DNA from: Ruminococcus gauvreauii
GTDB lineage: Bacteria > Bacillota > Clostridia > Lachnospirales > Lachnospiraceae
Assembly: GCF_025151995.1 (NCBI RefSeq)
Contig: NZ_CP102290.1
Location: forward strand, 1,984,001-2,048,000
Length of the DNA: 64,000 nucleotides
Direction: 5' to 3'
Shown here piece by piece: positions 1-7,393 of this stretch. Position numbers and translations under genes: made by a program. Within the stretch, counting starts at the first letter, position 1, and each line of letters begins with the position of its first letter. The notes under the pieces are model-generated. The model searched no databases. It saw only the letters and a list, made by a program, of their open reading frames with translations, and was not told the DNA's origin.

Positions 1-61
1 CGTAAGGGGCGATGTGTATCAGCTGACGAGCAGAAACATACGAATCTATTCGAAAATATAA
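1..61 (+). CDS. possible 3' end of an upstream gene (partial)
   Basis: Frame 2 is open from the window edge to a TAA at 59-61 and would encode a 19-residue tail ending RIYSKI. It is followed by a strong hairpin at 84-123, as expected at the end of a transcription unit. Frame 1 is also open, to a stop at 82-84, so the frame is not certain. Too little is present to name a product. Confidence 0.3.
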   Translation, partial: VRGDVYQLTSRNIRIYSKI

Positions 62-83
62 CCTGCAATCAGGGGATGATGTA

Positions 84-123
84 AATGCAGAGGGAGACCG
101 GTTAACCGGTCTTCCTCTGCATT
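84..123. terminator. bidirectional terminator hairpin
   Basis: A nearly perfect 20-bp inverted repeat (AATGCAGAGG... with its complement), with no spacer and one G/T wobble. It lies between the end of the minus-strand gene at 128 and whatever ends to the left. The flanking T-rich stretch is weak, so it may act mostly as a 3' stabilising hairpin. Confidence 0.6.
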
Positions 124-127
124 ATCT

Positions 128-1345
128 TTACAGGGATATGGAAGAGACTTTGAGCCAGTGAAATGCATAACCAGCCTGATTGTGTCTGATCTTATCCCTC
201 AGAAATTCCTCAAACGGGATGACGGAAGGAAGCTCATAAGGGGTGTTTTCATTCGCCCCGGGGGCACCGTAGATGCGCACTGCCCTGGCGGCGGCAAGTA
301 ATTTATCAACCGCTGTTTTTGGTGAAAGGTTGTTGAAGAAGAAAAACAGCGGTGTGGGGCCGTTTTTGCCCTTCAGGACAAAATTTTTGATGATCTCTAC
401 GGTCTCCTTGATGGCGCCGAATTCCACCTGCTTAGCGGAAATCCCCGCCATCAGGGGAACCAGATGGTCTGTGGCGACCTGACGGGCATATTCCGGCGTC
501 AGCTCAGTCAGATCCGGGTCAATGCAGAAAAACATATCGTTGGACCAGATAATAAATTCCTCGTATTCCTTCCGATCTTCGCCGGACAGCTGGGCGGTTC
601 CGAAAAAGGCGGTGTCCTGCATGGAAATGCCGGGCATATTCAGCTTTTCCATCAGGCGCTCCAGTGAGGGCTTAATGAATTTGCGTACGATTTCCGGGGT
701 GACGACCGGGACCGAGGCAAAGGCGTCGGCCAGAGATACCTGATGAAAACCGGGAAGAACTTCAGCCAGCGCATGATACATGGGAACGTGAAAATCATCT
801 ACGATCCGATGCAGGAATTCCGTTACAAATTCGGGATCCTCCACGGTGTCCATGATCAGGTTGTCAACTCCGTACAGGTTTCCTGCCAAAGTCCATGGGG
901 CGGAAAACATGGGGAAGGTGTCCGTACCGGTATGTTTCTTATAGGCTTCACAGTAGCGGAGCAGATAAGGAAAACGCCCGGTATCTAATCCGCGGAATTT
1001 GATCTTATCAAGATCTGCGGGGGTCTGGATGAAGTATTCGCTTCGGTCAATATCGGAACAGTGGTCAGGGTAAAAACGGAGTTTGGCACCCATAGCTTCC
1101 GCCTCAAAATTGTAGATATCCAGGTTGGCAATGATGGTGTCCAGATTCAGATATTCCTGAACCAGAAGTGTACACTCCGCCATAGCCTCAGGGTCGTCCC
1201 GCAAAAGATAGTCGTACGGAACCTGACATAGTTCCGGAATCAGCTCAGTCACAAGCGCCATCAGCGGGACCTCTGCATTGGGCCAGTTGGCCAGATTTTC
1301 AAAGGTTGCTGCGGAGTAGCTTAAAAAATTTTTTTCGTCTGCCAT
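128..1345 (-). CDS. uroporphyrinogen decarboxylase-family protein (methyltransferase-like)
   Basis: A 405-residue protein of the UroD/MtaA TIM-barrel family. In Clostridia this fold is used less often for haem synthesis than for moving methyl groups between methylated substrates, corrinoid proteins and thiols. Matching signs are the FSAPWTLAGNLYG block near residue 150 and the D-x-ELTPEYA and LVPLMAGIS segments of the barrel. No corrinoid protein or other haem gene is nearby, so the substrate is unknown. The ATG at 1345 has GGGAGG about 8 nt upstream. The gene lies just downstream of a LysR regulator on the same strand, which may control it. Confidence 0.75.
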   Translation of the reverse strand: MADEKNFLSYSAATFENLANWPNAEVPLMALVTELIPELCQVPYDYLLRDDPEAMAECTLLVQEYLNLDTIIANLDIYNFEAEAMGAKLRFYPDHCSDIDRSEYFIQTPADLDKIKFRGLDTGRFPYLLRYCEAYKKHTGTDTFPMFSAPWTLAGNLYGVDNLIMDTVEDPEFVTEFLHRIVDDFHVPMYHALAEVLPGFHQVSLADAFASVPVVTPEIVRKFIKPSLERLMEKLNMPGISMQDTAFFGTAQLSGEDRKEYEEFIIWSNDMFFCIDPDLTELTPEYARQVATDHLVPLMAGISAKQVEFGAIKETVEIIKNFVLKGKNGPTPLFFFFNNLSPKTAVDKLLAAARAVRIYGAPGANENTPYELPSVIPFEEFLRDKIRHNQAGYAFHWLKVSSISL

Positions 1346-1377
1346 GTTGATTACCTCCCAAACATATTATGGTTTCT

Positions 1378-1414
1378 GATAACTGCTTTTATTGTAACGA
1401 TGGAAGCAGTTATC
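1378..1414. promoter_or_regulatory. 11-bp inverted repeat, possible LysR site or hairpin
   Basis: GATAACTGCTT and its exact complement AAGCAGTTATC are separated by 15 nt, between the end of the LysR gene and the start of the UroD-family gene. A spaced dyad like this, 33-69 nt before the start codon, could be a LysR binding site. It could also be an RNA hairpin at the end of the LysR transcript, but no U-tract follows it on that strand. Confidence 0.4.
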
Positions 1415-1476
1415 GTAAAACGAAAGGTCAGCAATACACGATTCCAAAATGGCACAGTGAGAGTACAGCGGACGGA

Positions 1477-2391
1477 TCAGCTGGCGATCAGGCTGATGAT
1501 CTGTTCCATGACCGGAGTCAGAGTTCCTTTTTTCCACGCCACGATCAGCCCGGACTGGGCCTCACCCTGAAGCTCCCGCTTGTGAATATCCTCGGTTTCC
1601 CAGTCTGCACAGAGCAGGCTGGGTGCTACGTAGATACCTTTTCCCATGGAAAGGTTATAGCGGGCGGAGTCTGTGCTGCCGCAAAGGGTGGAGAGGAGAG
1701 GTGAGAACCCATATCCGTTACAGAGTGTTTCCAGATATTCATAATAGTGAGGGTAGCTCGCAGGGGAGAGCGTGATAAACGGGTAGGGCCGGCACTCTGC
1801 AAGGGAGGTCAGCGGCTTATCGAACAGCGGATGCCCGCGGGGAATAAATACTGCGTCAGGCGAGTCAAAAATTTTTTTCCAGCTGCTGATCCGGGCATCC
1901 AGATACGGGATCTCACCGGACCACGTAATGATCAGATCTACCTGCCCATCCTCCAGCGCCTGAGGCAGATGGTGCATATCTCTTCGCTCCCACTGAATAT
2001 TTTTCATGATACTTTCGGACAGATTGCCTTCCAGTTTCATGGTGATATAATCTGCACAGAATCTGGTGGTTTCCAGTATTCCGATCCGGAGACGGGCAGA
2101 CAGCTGTTCCTGAATATCATAGGCTCTGGTGACGGTTTCTACCAGTGTCTGGCAGATGGATTCCCATCCTTTTTCCAGTTCCCTTCCCGCCGGGGTCAGG
2201 TCCAGACGGTGGTATTTTCGGACAAAAAGCGGGATGCCCAGAAGGTCTTCCAGACTTTTGATAGTTTTGCTGATCATGGAAGGTGTGAAATTATATTCCT
2301 CTGCAACACGGGAAAAGTTCAGATACCTGCAGCATTTCAAAAAAATCTGAATCTGCTGGAGGGATATGTTCATGATGTTACGGTACTTCAC
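1477..2391 (-). CDS. LysR-family transcriptional regulator
   Basis: A 304-residue regulator. The N-terminal winged helix-turn-helix is recognisable (LQQIQIFLKCC, NFSRVAEEYNFTPSMISKTI, then SLEDLLGIPLFVR) and is followed by the periplasmic-binding-like effector domain. I chose GTG at 2391 because AAGGAGGA lies 8-9 nt upstream of it. The internal ATG at 2373 has no such site, and an upstream extension of the frame would run through the divergent TetR promoter. It probably regulates the adjacent UroD-family gene; the effector is unknown. Confidence 0.85.
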   Translation of the reverse strand: MKYRNIMNISLQQIQIFLKCCRYLNFSRVAEEYNFTPSMISKTIKSLEDLLGIPLFVRKYHRLDLTPAGRELEKGWESICQTLVETVTRAYDIQEQLSARLRIGILETTRFCADYITMKLEGNLSESIMKNIQWERRDMHHLPQALEDGQVDLIITWSGEIPYLDARISSWKKIFDSPDAVFIPRGHPLFDKPLTSLAECRPYPFITLSPASYPHYYEYLETLCNGYGFSPLLSTLCGSTDSARYNLSMGKGIYVAPSLLCADWETEDIHKRELQGEAQSGLIVAWKKGTLTPVMEQIISLIAS

Positions 2392-2512
2392 AGCGGCAGT
2401 CCTCCTTGTTTGATGTTGTAAACAGTATAGCATAAAGATGATGAGAGTTGGAACCGTAACAGATGTCAAACACCCGGACATTGGAGCGTTAAAAATTAAA
2501 TGCGGAGGTTCA

Positions 2513-2541
2513 TTGACAACATACACAATGTATGTTAATAT
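2513..2541 (+). promoter_or_regulatory. tetR promoter with operator in the spacer
   Basis: A sigma-A promoter, TTGACA at 2513-2518 and TAATAT at 2536-2541, with a 17-nt spacer. The spacer itself is the palindrome ACATACACAATGTATGT (2519-2535), so a bound repressor would cover the RNA polymerase site. This arrangement suggests autorepression by the TetR protein encoded next. Confidence 0.75.
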
Positions 2542-2543
2542 CA

Positions 2544-2564
2544 ATACAAACATGGTGTATGTAT
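2544..2564. promoter_or_regulatory. second TetR operator-like palindrome
   Basis: ATACAAACATGGTGTATGTAT is an imperfect 21-bp palindrome with 8 of 10 matching arm positions. It sits just downstream of the -10 box and shares the ATACA/TGTAT arms with the palindrome in the promoter spacer. It is probably a second binding site of the same repressor. Confidence 0.55.
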
Positions 2565-2584
2565 TTAAGGAAAGGGGAGGACAA

Positions 2585-3244
2585 ATGCCGCGCAATAAAT
2601 ATCCGGAGGAAACGGTACAGAAAATACTGGATGTCTCGTTAAAGCTTTTTCTCGAAAAAGGGTATGAGGAAACCACGGTTTTAGACATCGTAAACAATCT
2701 GGGCGGACTGACACGGGGAGCTTTTTATCACCACTTCAAGTCGAAAGAGGAAGTCCTGGATGCTTTGGGAGATAAAATGTTTTTTGAAAATAATCCTTTT
2801 GAAAAAGTGCGAGGTGAAAAGGGATTAAGCGGTTTGGAAAAGATAAAAAAAGTCATCAAACTGCAGTACCAGAATCAGGAACAGCAGGAATTAAATCTAA
2901 TGTCCGTTCCGCTGTTAAACAACCCCAGAATTTTGGCGGATTATATTGAAAACAATCAGAGAATCGTTGCTCCATTTTTTGAGGAGCTGTTTCAGGAAGG
3001 GGTGGCAGACGGATCTATCAAAGATGTAAAGTACCCGAAGGCGCTTTGCAGTATATTTACCATGGTCATAGATATCTGGTTTGTTCCGTCCATATTTTCC
3101 TGCTCAAAGGATGAGCTGATTGAAAGACTATATTTTGCCAGAGATATGTTTGACGCACTGGGTCTTCCGGTCATAGACGAAGAAATTCTGCAGTATTCGA
3201 AGCAGACGATAGAGCGAGTGATGCAAAATACTGATAAAAAATAG
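2585..3244 (+). CDS. TetR/AcrR-family transcriptional regulator
   Basis: A 219-residue repressor with the typical N-terminal HTH: a helix around ILDVSLKLFLEKGYEETTV, then TRGAFYHHFKSKEEV as the recognition part. The C-terminal ligand domain is not recognisable. The frame is open further upstream, but the ATG at 2585 has AAAGGGGAGG just before it and lies downstream of the promoter, so it is the true start. It is followed by a third operator-like palindrome and a small membrane protein that it may control. Confidence 0.88.
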   Translation: MPRNKYPEETVQKILDVSLKLFLEKGYEETTVLDIVNNLGGLTRGAFYHHFKSKEEVLDALGDKMFFENNPFEKVRGEKGLSGLEKIKKVIKLQYQNQEQQELNLMSVPLLNNPRILADYIENNQRIVAPFFEELFQEGVADGSIKDVKYPKALCSIFTMVIDIWFVPSIFSCSKDELIERLYFARDMFDALGLPVIDEEILQYSKQTIERVMQNTDKK

Positions 3245-3274
3245 AATTGCCCGGCAATTTTATTTTTTATCAAA

Positions 3275-3295
3275 ATACATACAAACACCATGTAT
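3275..3295. promoter_or_regulatory. third TetR operator-like site
   Basis: ATACATACAAACACCATGTAT, between the TetR gene and the small membrane protein, shares the ATACA/TGTAT arms and CACCATG core with the operators upstream of tetR (in inverted orientation to the second). This suggests the downstream gene belongs to the same regulon. Confidence 0.45.
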
Positions 3296-3340
3296 TAAAG
3301 AGGGTACTAATCATGCTTGATTACTATGAGGAGGTCGAAT

Positions 3341-3598
3341 ATGACAGAGGAAAGATTTGAGCAAATCATTGAAAACGCAGCAGACAAATTTGATAAGTCT
3401 GTGAATCGCGCATGGAACCGCCGGCCTGTACGCATTGCAGGTAAAACGGTTTCATTCTTAACCGGTGCCGGACTGATAGCAGGAGCGGTCTCATTTGCCG
3501 GAAGGGACAGCCATACGGCGGCAAAGATCTGCCTGATAAGTGGTGTTCTTGTATTTTTATCAGAGATCTTACAATTAATCATATTCAAAAAGCGCTGA
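3341..3598 (+). CDS. small predicted membrane protein
   Basis: An 85-residue protein I do not recognise. A charged N-terminal helix (MTEERFEQIIENAADKF) leads into a basic stretch and two hydrophobic segments (about residues 36-54 and 62-81), ending in the basic FKKR. It is probably an inner-membrane hairpin protein. The start at 3341 has GAGGAGG 6 nt upstream. It sits 96 nt after TetR and behind a matching operator-like site, so it may be a small target or partner of that regulator. Confidence 0.65.
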   Translation: MTEERFEQIIENAADKFDKSVNRAWNRRPVRIAGKTVSFLTGAGLIAGAVSFAGRDSHTAAKICLISGVLVFLSEILQLIIFKKR

Positions 3599-3627
3599 CG
3601 AATCTGCAATTGTATCCGCTCAAACGG

Positions 3628-3667
3628 CAAATCTTCCTGCCCGGCTTATACCGGACAAGAAGATTTG
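3628..3667. terminator. hairpin after the small membrane protein
   Basis: CAAATCTTC and its complement GAAGATTTG enclose a smaller CCGG/CCGG pairing, forming a long imperfect stem. No U-tract follows on the + strand, so this may be an end-of-transcript stabiliser rather than an efficient intrinsic terminator. Confidence 0.45.
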
Positions 3668-3702
3668 CACTTAAAAAATGTTTGGAATAGGGCAAGAATT
3701 TC

Positions 3703-3731
3703 TTGACATTCACAAAATTCTGTACTAAAGT
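3703..3731 (+). promoter_or_regulatory. promoter of the T-box / trpXYZ operon
   Basis: TTGACA at 3703-3708 and TAAAGT at 3726-3731 with a 17-nt spacer, about 20 nt upstream of the T-box leader. The -10 box is imperfect; the -35 box matches consensus. Confidence 0.55.
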
Positions 3732-3751
3732 GTATACATAAATTATAAAAC

Positions 3752-4011
3752 CGTCGAGAAAGAAGAGTAGGCTTCAAACGAAATTTCAGAGAGTGGCAGA
3801 TGGTGGGATTGCCATATGGAGTTTTTAGCTGAATGGACTTTTGAGGGCAGTCTGAAATGAAAAAAGTAGGCGCTGCCGGGAACCGAACCCGTTATCAATC
3901 AGGAGCGTATGTTAGTACGTGAGAAAGTGGACAATTTCGTCAATTTGAGTGGTACCGCGATAATAATGCCTATTATTACCGTCTCAAGCAAAAGCTTGAG
4001 ACGGTTTTTTT
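3752..4011 (+). promoter_or_regulatory. T-box riboswitch, tryptophan-type (specifier UGG)
   Basis: A complete T-box leader. The T-box sequence GAGTGGTACCGCG is at 3947-3959 and can pair with an antiterminator. The terminator is a 12-bp stem, ACCGTCTCAAGC (3978-3989) with GCTTGAGACGGT (3994-4005), followed by a run of T. Stem I carries the conserved AGAGAGTGG and GGTGGGA distal elements, and a GAA-UGG-A specifier loop puts UGG at 3834-3836. UGG reads tryptophan, so uncharged tRNA-Trp should allow readthrough. This fits the amino-acid ABC transporter downstream, since TrpXYZ transporters under Trp T-boxes are known in Firmicutes. Confidence 0.9.
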
Positions 4012-4032
4012 CGCGTTTTCTATGAGCCGGGC

Positions 4033-4094
4033 ACCCGCAAGCATATAGCATGCGGGAGATGCTTGCATATCACGCATGCTATATGCTTGCGGGT
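4033..4094. repeat. 22-bp perfect inverted repeat
   Basis: Arms at 4033-4054 and 4073-4094 (ACCCGCAAGCATATAGCATG... and its exact complement) flank an 18-nt loop. It lies between the T-box terminator and the transporter gene, so it would form a very stable hairpin in the readthrough mRNA. It adjoins the 60-bp direct repeats, and the whole block looks like an inserted repetitive element. Confidence 0.8.
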
Positions 4095-4099
4095 ATGCG

Positions 4100-4222
4100 G
4101 CGACAGCCGCGACCGAGATGCAGCGAAGCGGAATCGAGGTGAGCCCGGCGGGGTAGTGGGGCGCGACAGCCGCGACCGAGATGCAGCGAAGCGGAATCGA
4201 GGTGAGCCCGGCGGGGTAGTGG
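4100..4222. repeat. 60-bp tandem direct repeat, GC-rich, REP-like
   Basis: Two identical 60-nt copies (4100-4159 and 4163-4222) begin GCGACAGCCGCGACCGAGAT and repeat with a period of 63 nt. A degraded third copy (GCCACGACCGAGATG) runs on to about 4246. They are richer in G+C than the surrounding DNA. A long frame translates them as DSRDRDAAKRNRGEPGG repeats, but no ribosome site or family supports that as a protein. The block looks like a dispersed intergenic repeat of the REP type. Confidence 0.75.
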
Positions 4223-4278
4223 AGCCACGACCGAGATGGACGAAAAACTTTTCCGGCGGAGAGAAAAGGAGAAGAATT

Positions 4279-5295
4279 ATGAAGAAAAAAGTATTGGCAG
4301 CAATGATGGCAGCAGTGGTGACATTGGCAATGGCAGGATGCGGGAGCAGCAAAGGCGGCAGTGCATCTGGCGGTGAAGAGGCTTATACGATCGGAATCTC
4401 ACAGTTTGCAGAACACGGATCTCTTGACAACTGCAGGGAAGGTTTTCTGGAGGGTTTGAAAGAAGCGGGTATTGAAGAAGATAAGAATCTGGAGGTGTTG
4501 TATGACAATGCGCAGGCGGACACAGGGACTGCCAGCGCGATTGCCAGCAACTACGTGTCCAAGAAGGTAGATATGATCTGCGCAATCGCGACTCCAAGTG
4601 CGGGAAGTGCGTATAACGCATGTATGAATTCTAATATTCCGGTGATTTATACAGCGGTGTCTGATCCTGTGGAAGCGGGACTTGCAGACGAGGAAGGAAA
4701 TTCCGTGGGAAACATTACGGGAACCTCGGATGCGCTGCCGGTATCCGAACAGCTGCAGATGATCAGGGAACTGATGCCTGAGGCAAAAAAAATCGGAATT
4801 ATTTATACCACGAGTGAGGCAAACTCCGTGAGCACGATCGCAGAGTACAAAGAGCTCGCCGGAGATTATGGATTTGAGATCGTTGAGACAGGTATCAGTG
4901 CCCTGGCGGATGTAGACCTGGCGGCCGCTGACATGGTTAAAAAAGCAGACTGTATTACCAATCTTACAGATAATACAGTTGTACAGGGACTGCAGACGGT
5001 TCTCTCCTACGCAAATGAAGCCAAGATTCCGGTCTTCGGAAGTGAGGTTGAGCAGGTGAAAAATGGCTGCCTGGCTTCCATGGGGATCGACTATATCGAG
5101 CTTGGAAAACAGACCGGAGCGATGGCTGCCAAGGTACTGAAAGGCGAGGCTGAGGCGGAAGAAATGAAGTATGAAATCTGCTCCGGTGCGGAATTCTATG
5201 TAAATACAGCAGTCGCAGAGGCGATTGGTTTCCGGCTGGATGATACAAAAGTAAAAGAGGCGGCGGAAGTATTTGACAGCATCAGTGCAGAGTAA
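4279..5295 (+). CDS. trpX: ABC transporter substrate-binding lipoprotein (tryptophan-type, TrpX-like)
   Basis: A 338-residue type-1 periplasmic-binding-fold lipoprotein. It has a lipoprotein signal peptide with lipobox LAMAGC and the acylated Cys at residue 20. The mature part shows the family blocks IGISQFAEHGSLD, CAIATPSAGSA, YTAVSDPVEAGL and IGIIYTTSEANS. Family members (PF04392 type) bind tyrosine, tryptophan or related ligands. The Trp T-box upstream points to tryptophan. The start at 4279 has AAAGGAGAAG before it; the frame upstream runs through repeat DNA and is not coding. Confidence 0.85.
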   Translation: MKKKVLAAMMAAVVTLAMAGCGSSKGGSASGGEEAYTIGISQFAEHGSLDNCREGFLEGLKEAGIEEDKNLEVLYDNAQADTGTASAIASNYVSKKVDMICAIATPSAGSAYNACMNSNIPVIYTAVSDPVEAGLADEEGNSVGNITGTSDALPVSEQLQMIRELMPEAKKIGIIYTTSEANSVSTIAEYKELAGDYGFEIVETGISALADVDLAAADMVKKADCITNLTDNTVVQGLQTVLSYANEAKIPVFGSEVEQVKNGCLASMGIDYIELGKQTGAMAAKVLKGEAEAEEMKYEICSGAEFYVNTAVAEAIGFRLDDTKVKEAAEVFDSISAE

Positions 5296-5320
5296 GTGAA
5301 AACAGAAATGGGGGAGTATT

Positions 5321-6214
5321 GTGGCATTACTGATCAGTGTATTGGAACAGGGCATGATTTACGGTATCATGGCTCTCGGCGTGTATATCACGTATAAAAT
5401 CCTGGATTTTCCGGATCTTACGGTGGATGGCAGCTTTCCGATGGGGGTTGCGGTCACGGCCGTTTTAATCAGCAGGGGTGTGAATCCTCTGCTGACACTG
5501 CCTGTGTCGCTGCTGGCGGGGGCGCTGATCGGCGTCCTGACAGGATTGATTCATGTAAAACTGAAGGTGAGAGACCTGCTGTCGGGTATCATTATGATGA
5601 CAGCTCTGTATACTGTGAATCTGAGAATTGCGGGGGGAAAAGCAAATCTTCCCATCTATAACAGTGAAACAATTTTTGATAATCCGATCGTAAACGGCAT
5701 CTTTACCGGTGGCCTGGCGCCGTTTAAAACGGTGATTATTATTTTTGTGCTCACTCTGATTGCGAAATTTGCGCTCGACTGGTACATGAGCACAAAGTCT
5801 GGTTTCCTGCTTCGGGCGGTGGGCGATAATCCGACGATCATCACATCACTGGGCGTCGATAAAGGGACGGTCAAGATCGTGGGTCTTGCGGTATCCAATG
5901 CCCTGGTATCACTGGGAGGCTGTATCTATGCGCAGCAGCAGCGTTACTTTGATGCTTCCATGGGTACGGGAACCGTAGTAATCGGGCTTGCAAGTGTGAT
6001 TATCGGAACGAGTCTGTTTCGGAAGGTCACACTGCTGCGTGTGACGTCGAGTGTGATCATCGGATCGGTCCTGTACAAAGCGTGTGTGGCAGTAGCGATC
6101 AGCAGAGGGTTTGCCGCGAGCGACTTAAAACTCATAACGGCAGTACTGTTCCTGATTATTCTGGTATTGGGAATGGAGCGCAAAAGGAGGGTGAAGACAG
6201 ATGCTGCAGCTTAA
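5321..6214 (+). CDS. trpY: ABC transporter permease (TrpY-like)
   Basis: A 297-residue polytopic membrane protein of the branched-chain-amino-acid-like permease family that partners PF04392 binding proteins. Recognisable parts are YGIMALGVYITYKILDFPDLT near the N-terminus, and AVGDNPTIITSLGVD, the cytoplasmic loop that contacts the ATPase, near residue 165. Translation begins at GTG 5321 with GGGGGAG upstream. The end overlaps the ATPase gene by 14 nt, so the two are probably translationally coupled. Confidence 0.85.
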   Translation: MALLISVLEQGMIYGIMALGVYITYKILDFPDLTVDGSFPMGVAVTAVLISRGVNPLLTLPVSLLAGALIGVLTGLIHVKLKVRDLLSGIIMMTALYTVNLRIAGGKANLPIYNSETIFDNPIVNGIFTGGLAPFKTVIIIFVLTLIAKFALDWYMSTKSGFLLRAVGDNPTIITSLGVDKGTVKIVGLAVSNALVSLGGCIYAQQQRYFDASMGTGTVVIGLASVIIGTSLFRKVTLLRVTSSVIIGSVLYKACVAVAISRGFAASDLKLITAVLFLIILVLGMERKRRVKTDAAA

Positions 6215-6974
6215 AAATATACACAAATATTTTAACCCCGGTTCTGTCAATGAGATGTGCCTGTTCCGGGGATATGATCTGACCGTAAATGAGGGTGAGT
6301 TTGTCTCTGTGGTAGGCAGTAATGGCTCCGGAAAAACCTCCATGCTGAATATCATCTGCGGCAGTATTGATGTGGACCTGGGGCAGGTTGTCATGAATGG
6401 AGAAGATATCACGAACCAAAAAGAGTTTACACGCCTGCGCAGCATAGGAAGAGTTTATCAGAATCCGGCGAAGGGGACGTGCCCGAGCATGACAATTCTG
6501 GAAAATATGTCGATTGCGGATAACAAGGGCAAACGCTATGGACTGGGAGGCGGATTGAACAGAAAAAGGAAGGACCGGTATGCCCAGATGCTCCGACCGC
6601 TGAACCTGGGGCTGGAAAACAAACTTGACACGAAAGTCGGGGCGCTCTCGGGCGGACAGAGGCAGGCACTGTCTCTTCTTATGTCAACGATGACTCCGAT
6701 TGAGTTTTTGATCCTGGATGAACACACGGCAGCTCTTGACCCGAAGACGGCTGAGATCATCATGGAACTGACTGCCCAGATTGTAAAAGAGAAAAAACTC
6801 ACGACAATCATGGTGACACACAATCTTCGGTATGCCGTTGAATACGGAAACAGGCTGATCATGATGCACCAGGGTGAAAATATTATCGATGTTTCTGGAA
6901 CCGCACGAAATGACATAAAAATCGATGAGATTTTGGGCAAATTTAACGAAATCAGTATCGAATGCGGCAATTAA
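6201..6974 (+). CDS. trpZ: ABC transporter ATP-binding protein (TrpZ-like)
   Basis: A 257-residue ATPase of the LivG/LptB type. It has Walker A GSNGSGKTS (near residue 39), signature LSGGQRQAL, Walker B LILDEHTAALDP and a switch histidine in VTHNL. The residue after the Walker B aspartate-glutamate is His (DEHT), usual for this branch. It powers the transporter encoded by the two preceding genes and ends the T-box operon. A separate promoter follows at 6991. Confidence 0.88.
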   Translation: MLQLKNIHKYFNPGSVNEMCLFRGYDLTVNEGEFVSVVGSNGSGKTSMLNIICGSIDVDLGQVVMNGEDITNQKEFTRLRSIGRVYQNPAKGTCPSMTILENMSIADNKGKRYGLGGGLNRKRKDRYAQMLRPLNLGLENKLDTKVGALSGGQRQALSLLMSTMTPIEFLILDEHTAALDPKTAEIIMELTAQIVKEKKLTTIMVTHNLRYAVEYGNRLIMMHQGENIIDVSGTARNDIKIDEILGKFNEISIECGN

Positions 6975-6990
6975 TTTTCTGTAAAAAGCT

Positions 6991-7019
6991 TTGCATTTGG
7001 CGGGATTGTGGTATATAAT
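6991..7019 (+). promoter_or_regulatory. promoter of the 77-residue protein gene
   Basis: TTGCAT at 6991-6996 and TATAAT at 7014-7019 with a 17-nt spacer, 51 nt upstream of the start codon at 7070. Confidence 0.7.
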
Positions 7020-7069
7020 ATGGCTAAGCAAGACAAATAACGGATTGGGTTTAGAAAGGAGTAATCATC

Positions 7070-7303
7070 ATGAAAATTAAGAATATTAATGATGTTGACA
7101 AATTTTTTGAAGTAGTAGACAGCTGTAAAGGAAAAGTAGAACTGGTAACGGGAGAAGGCGACAGGCTGAACCTGAAATCAAAACTTTGCCAGTATGTATC
7201 CCTGGCGAATATTTTTTCAGGCGGAGAGATTCCGGAACTGGAAATTATTGCTTCTGAGAAAGAAGATATCGATAAACTGTTTAACTTTATGATTAATGGT
7301 TAA
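7070..7303 (+). CDS. small conserved-looking protein of unknown function
   Basis: A 77-residue protein with no family I can name confidently. It is soluble, with a charged N-terminus (MKIKNINDVDKFFEVVDSC) and an acidic C-terminal half ending DKLFNFMING. It has two cysteines and no obvious motif. It has its own promoter and a terminator after it, and an AAAGGAG ribosome site 9 nt before the ATG, so it is a real single-gene unit. It lies just upstream of metal-related GTPases, but the terminator argues against a shared transcript. Confidence 0.7.
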   Translation: MKIKNINDVDKFFEVVDSCKGKVELVTGEGDRLNLKSKLCQYVSLANIFSGGEIPELEIIASEKEDIDKLFNFMING

Positions 7304-7326
7304 TGATCTAATTAAGCGAAGTGCTG

Positions 7327-7356
7327 GGGGCTGTTGAATAACAGCCTCTTTCTTTT
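7327..7356 (+). terminator. intrinsic terminator
   Basis: GGGGCTGTT pairs with AACAGCCTC around a GAAT loop and is followed by TTTCTTTT. It separates the 77-residue protein gene from the GTPase genes. Confidence 0.75.
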
Positions 7357-7393
7357 GATTAAACGAAATTTGTAAGAGAGGACGGAAAAAGAC

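Noticed and set aside
2438..2584. Upstream extension of the TetR gene
   Set aside because: It runs through the promoter and operator, and the ATG at 2585 has the ribosome site.
4063..4278. N-terminal extension of the binding protein through the repeat block (Arg/Asp-rich repeats)
   Set aside because: The lipoprotein signal peptide begins at 4279 with a good ribosome site, so the extension is repeat DNA that happens to be open.
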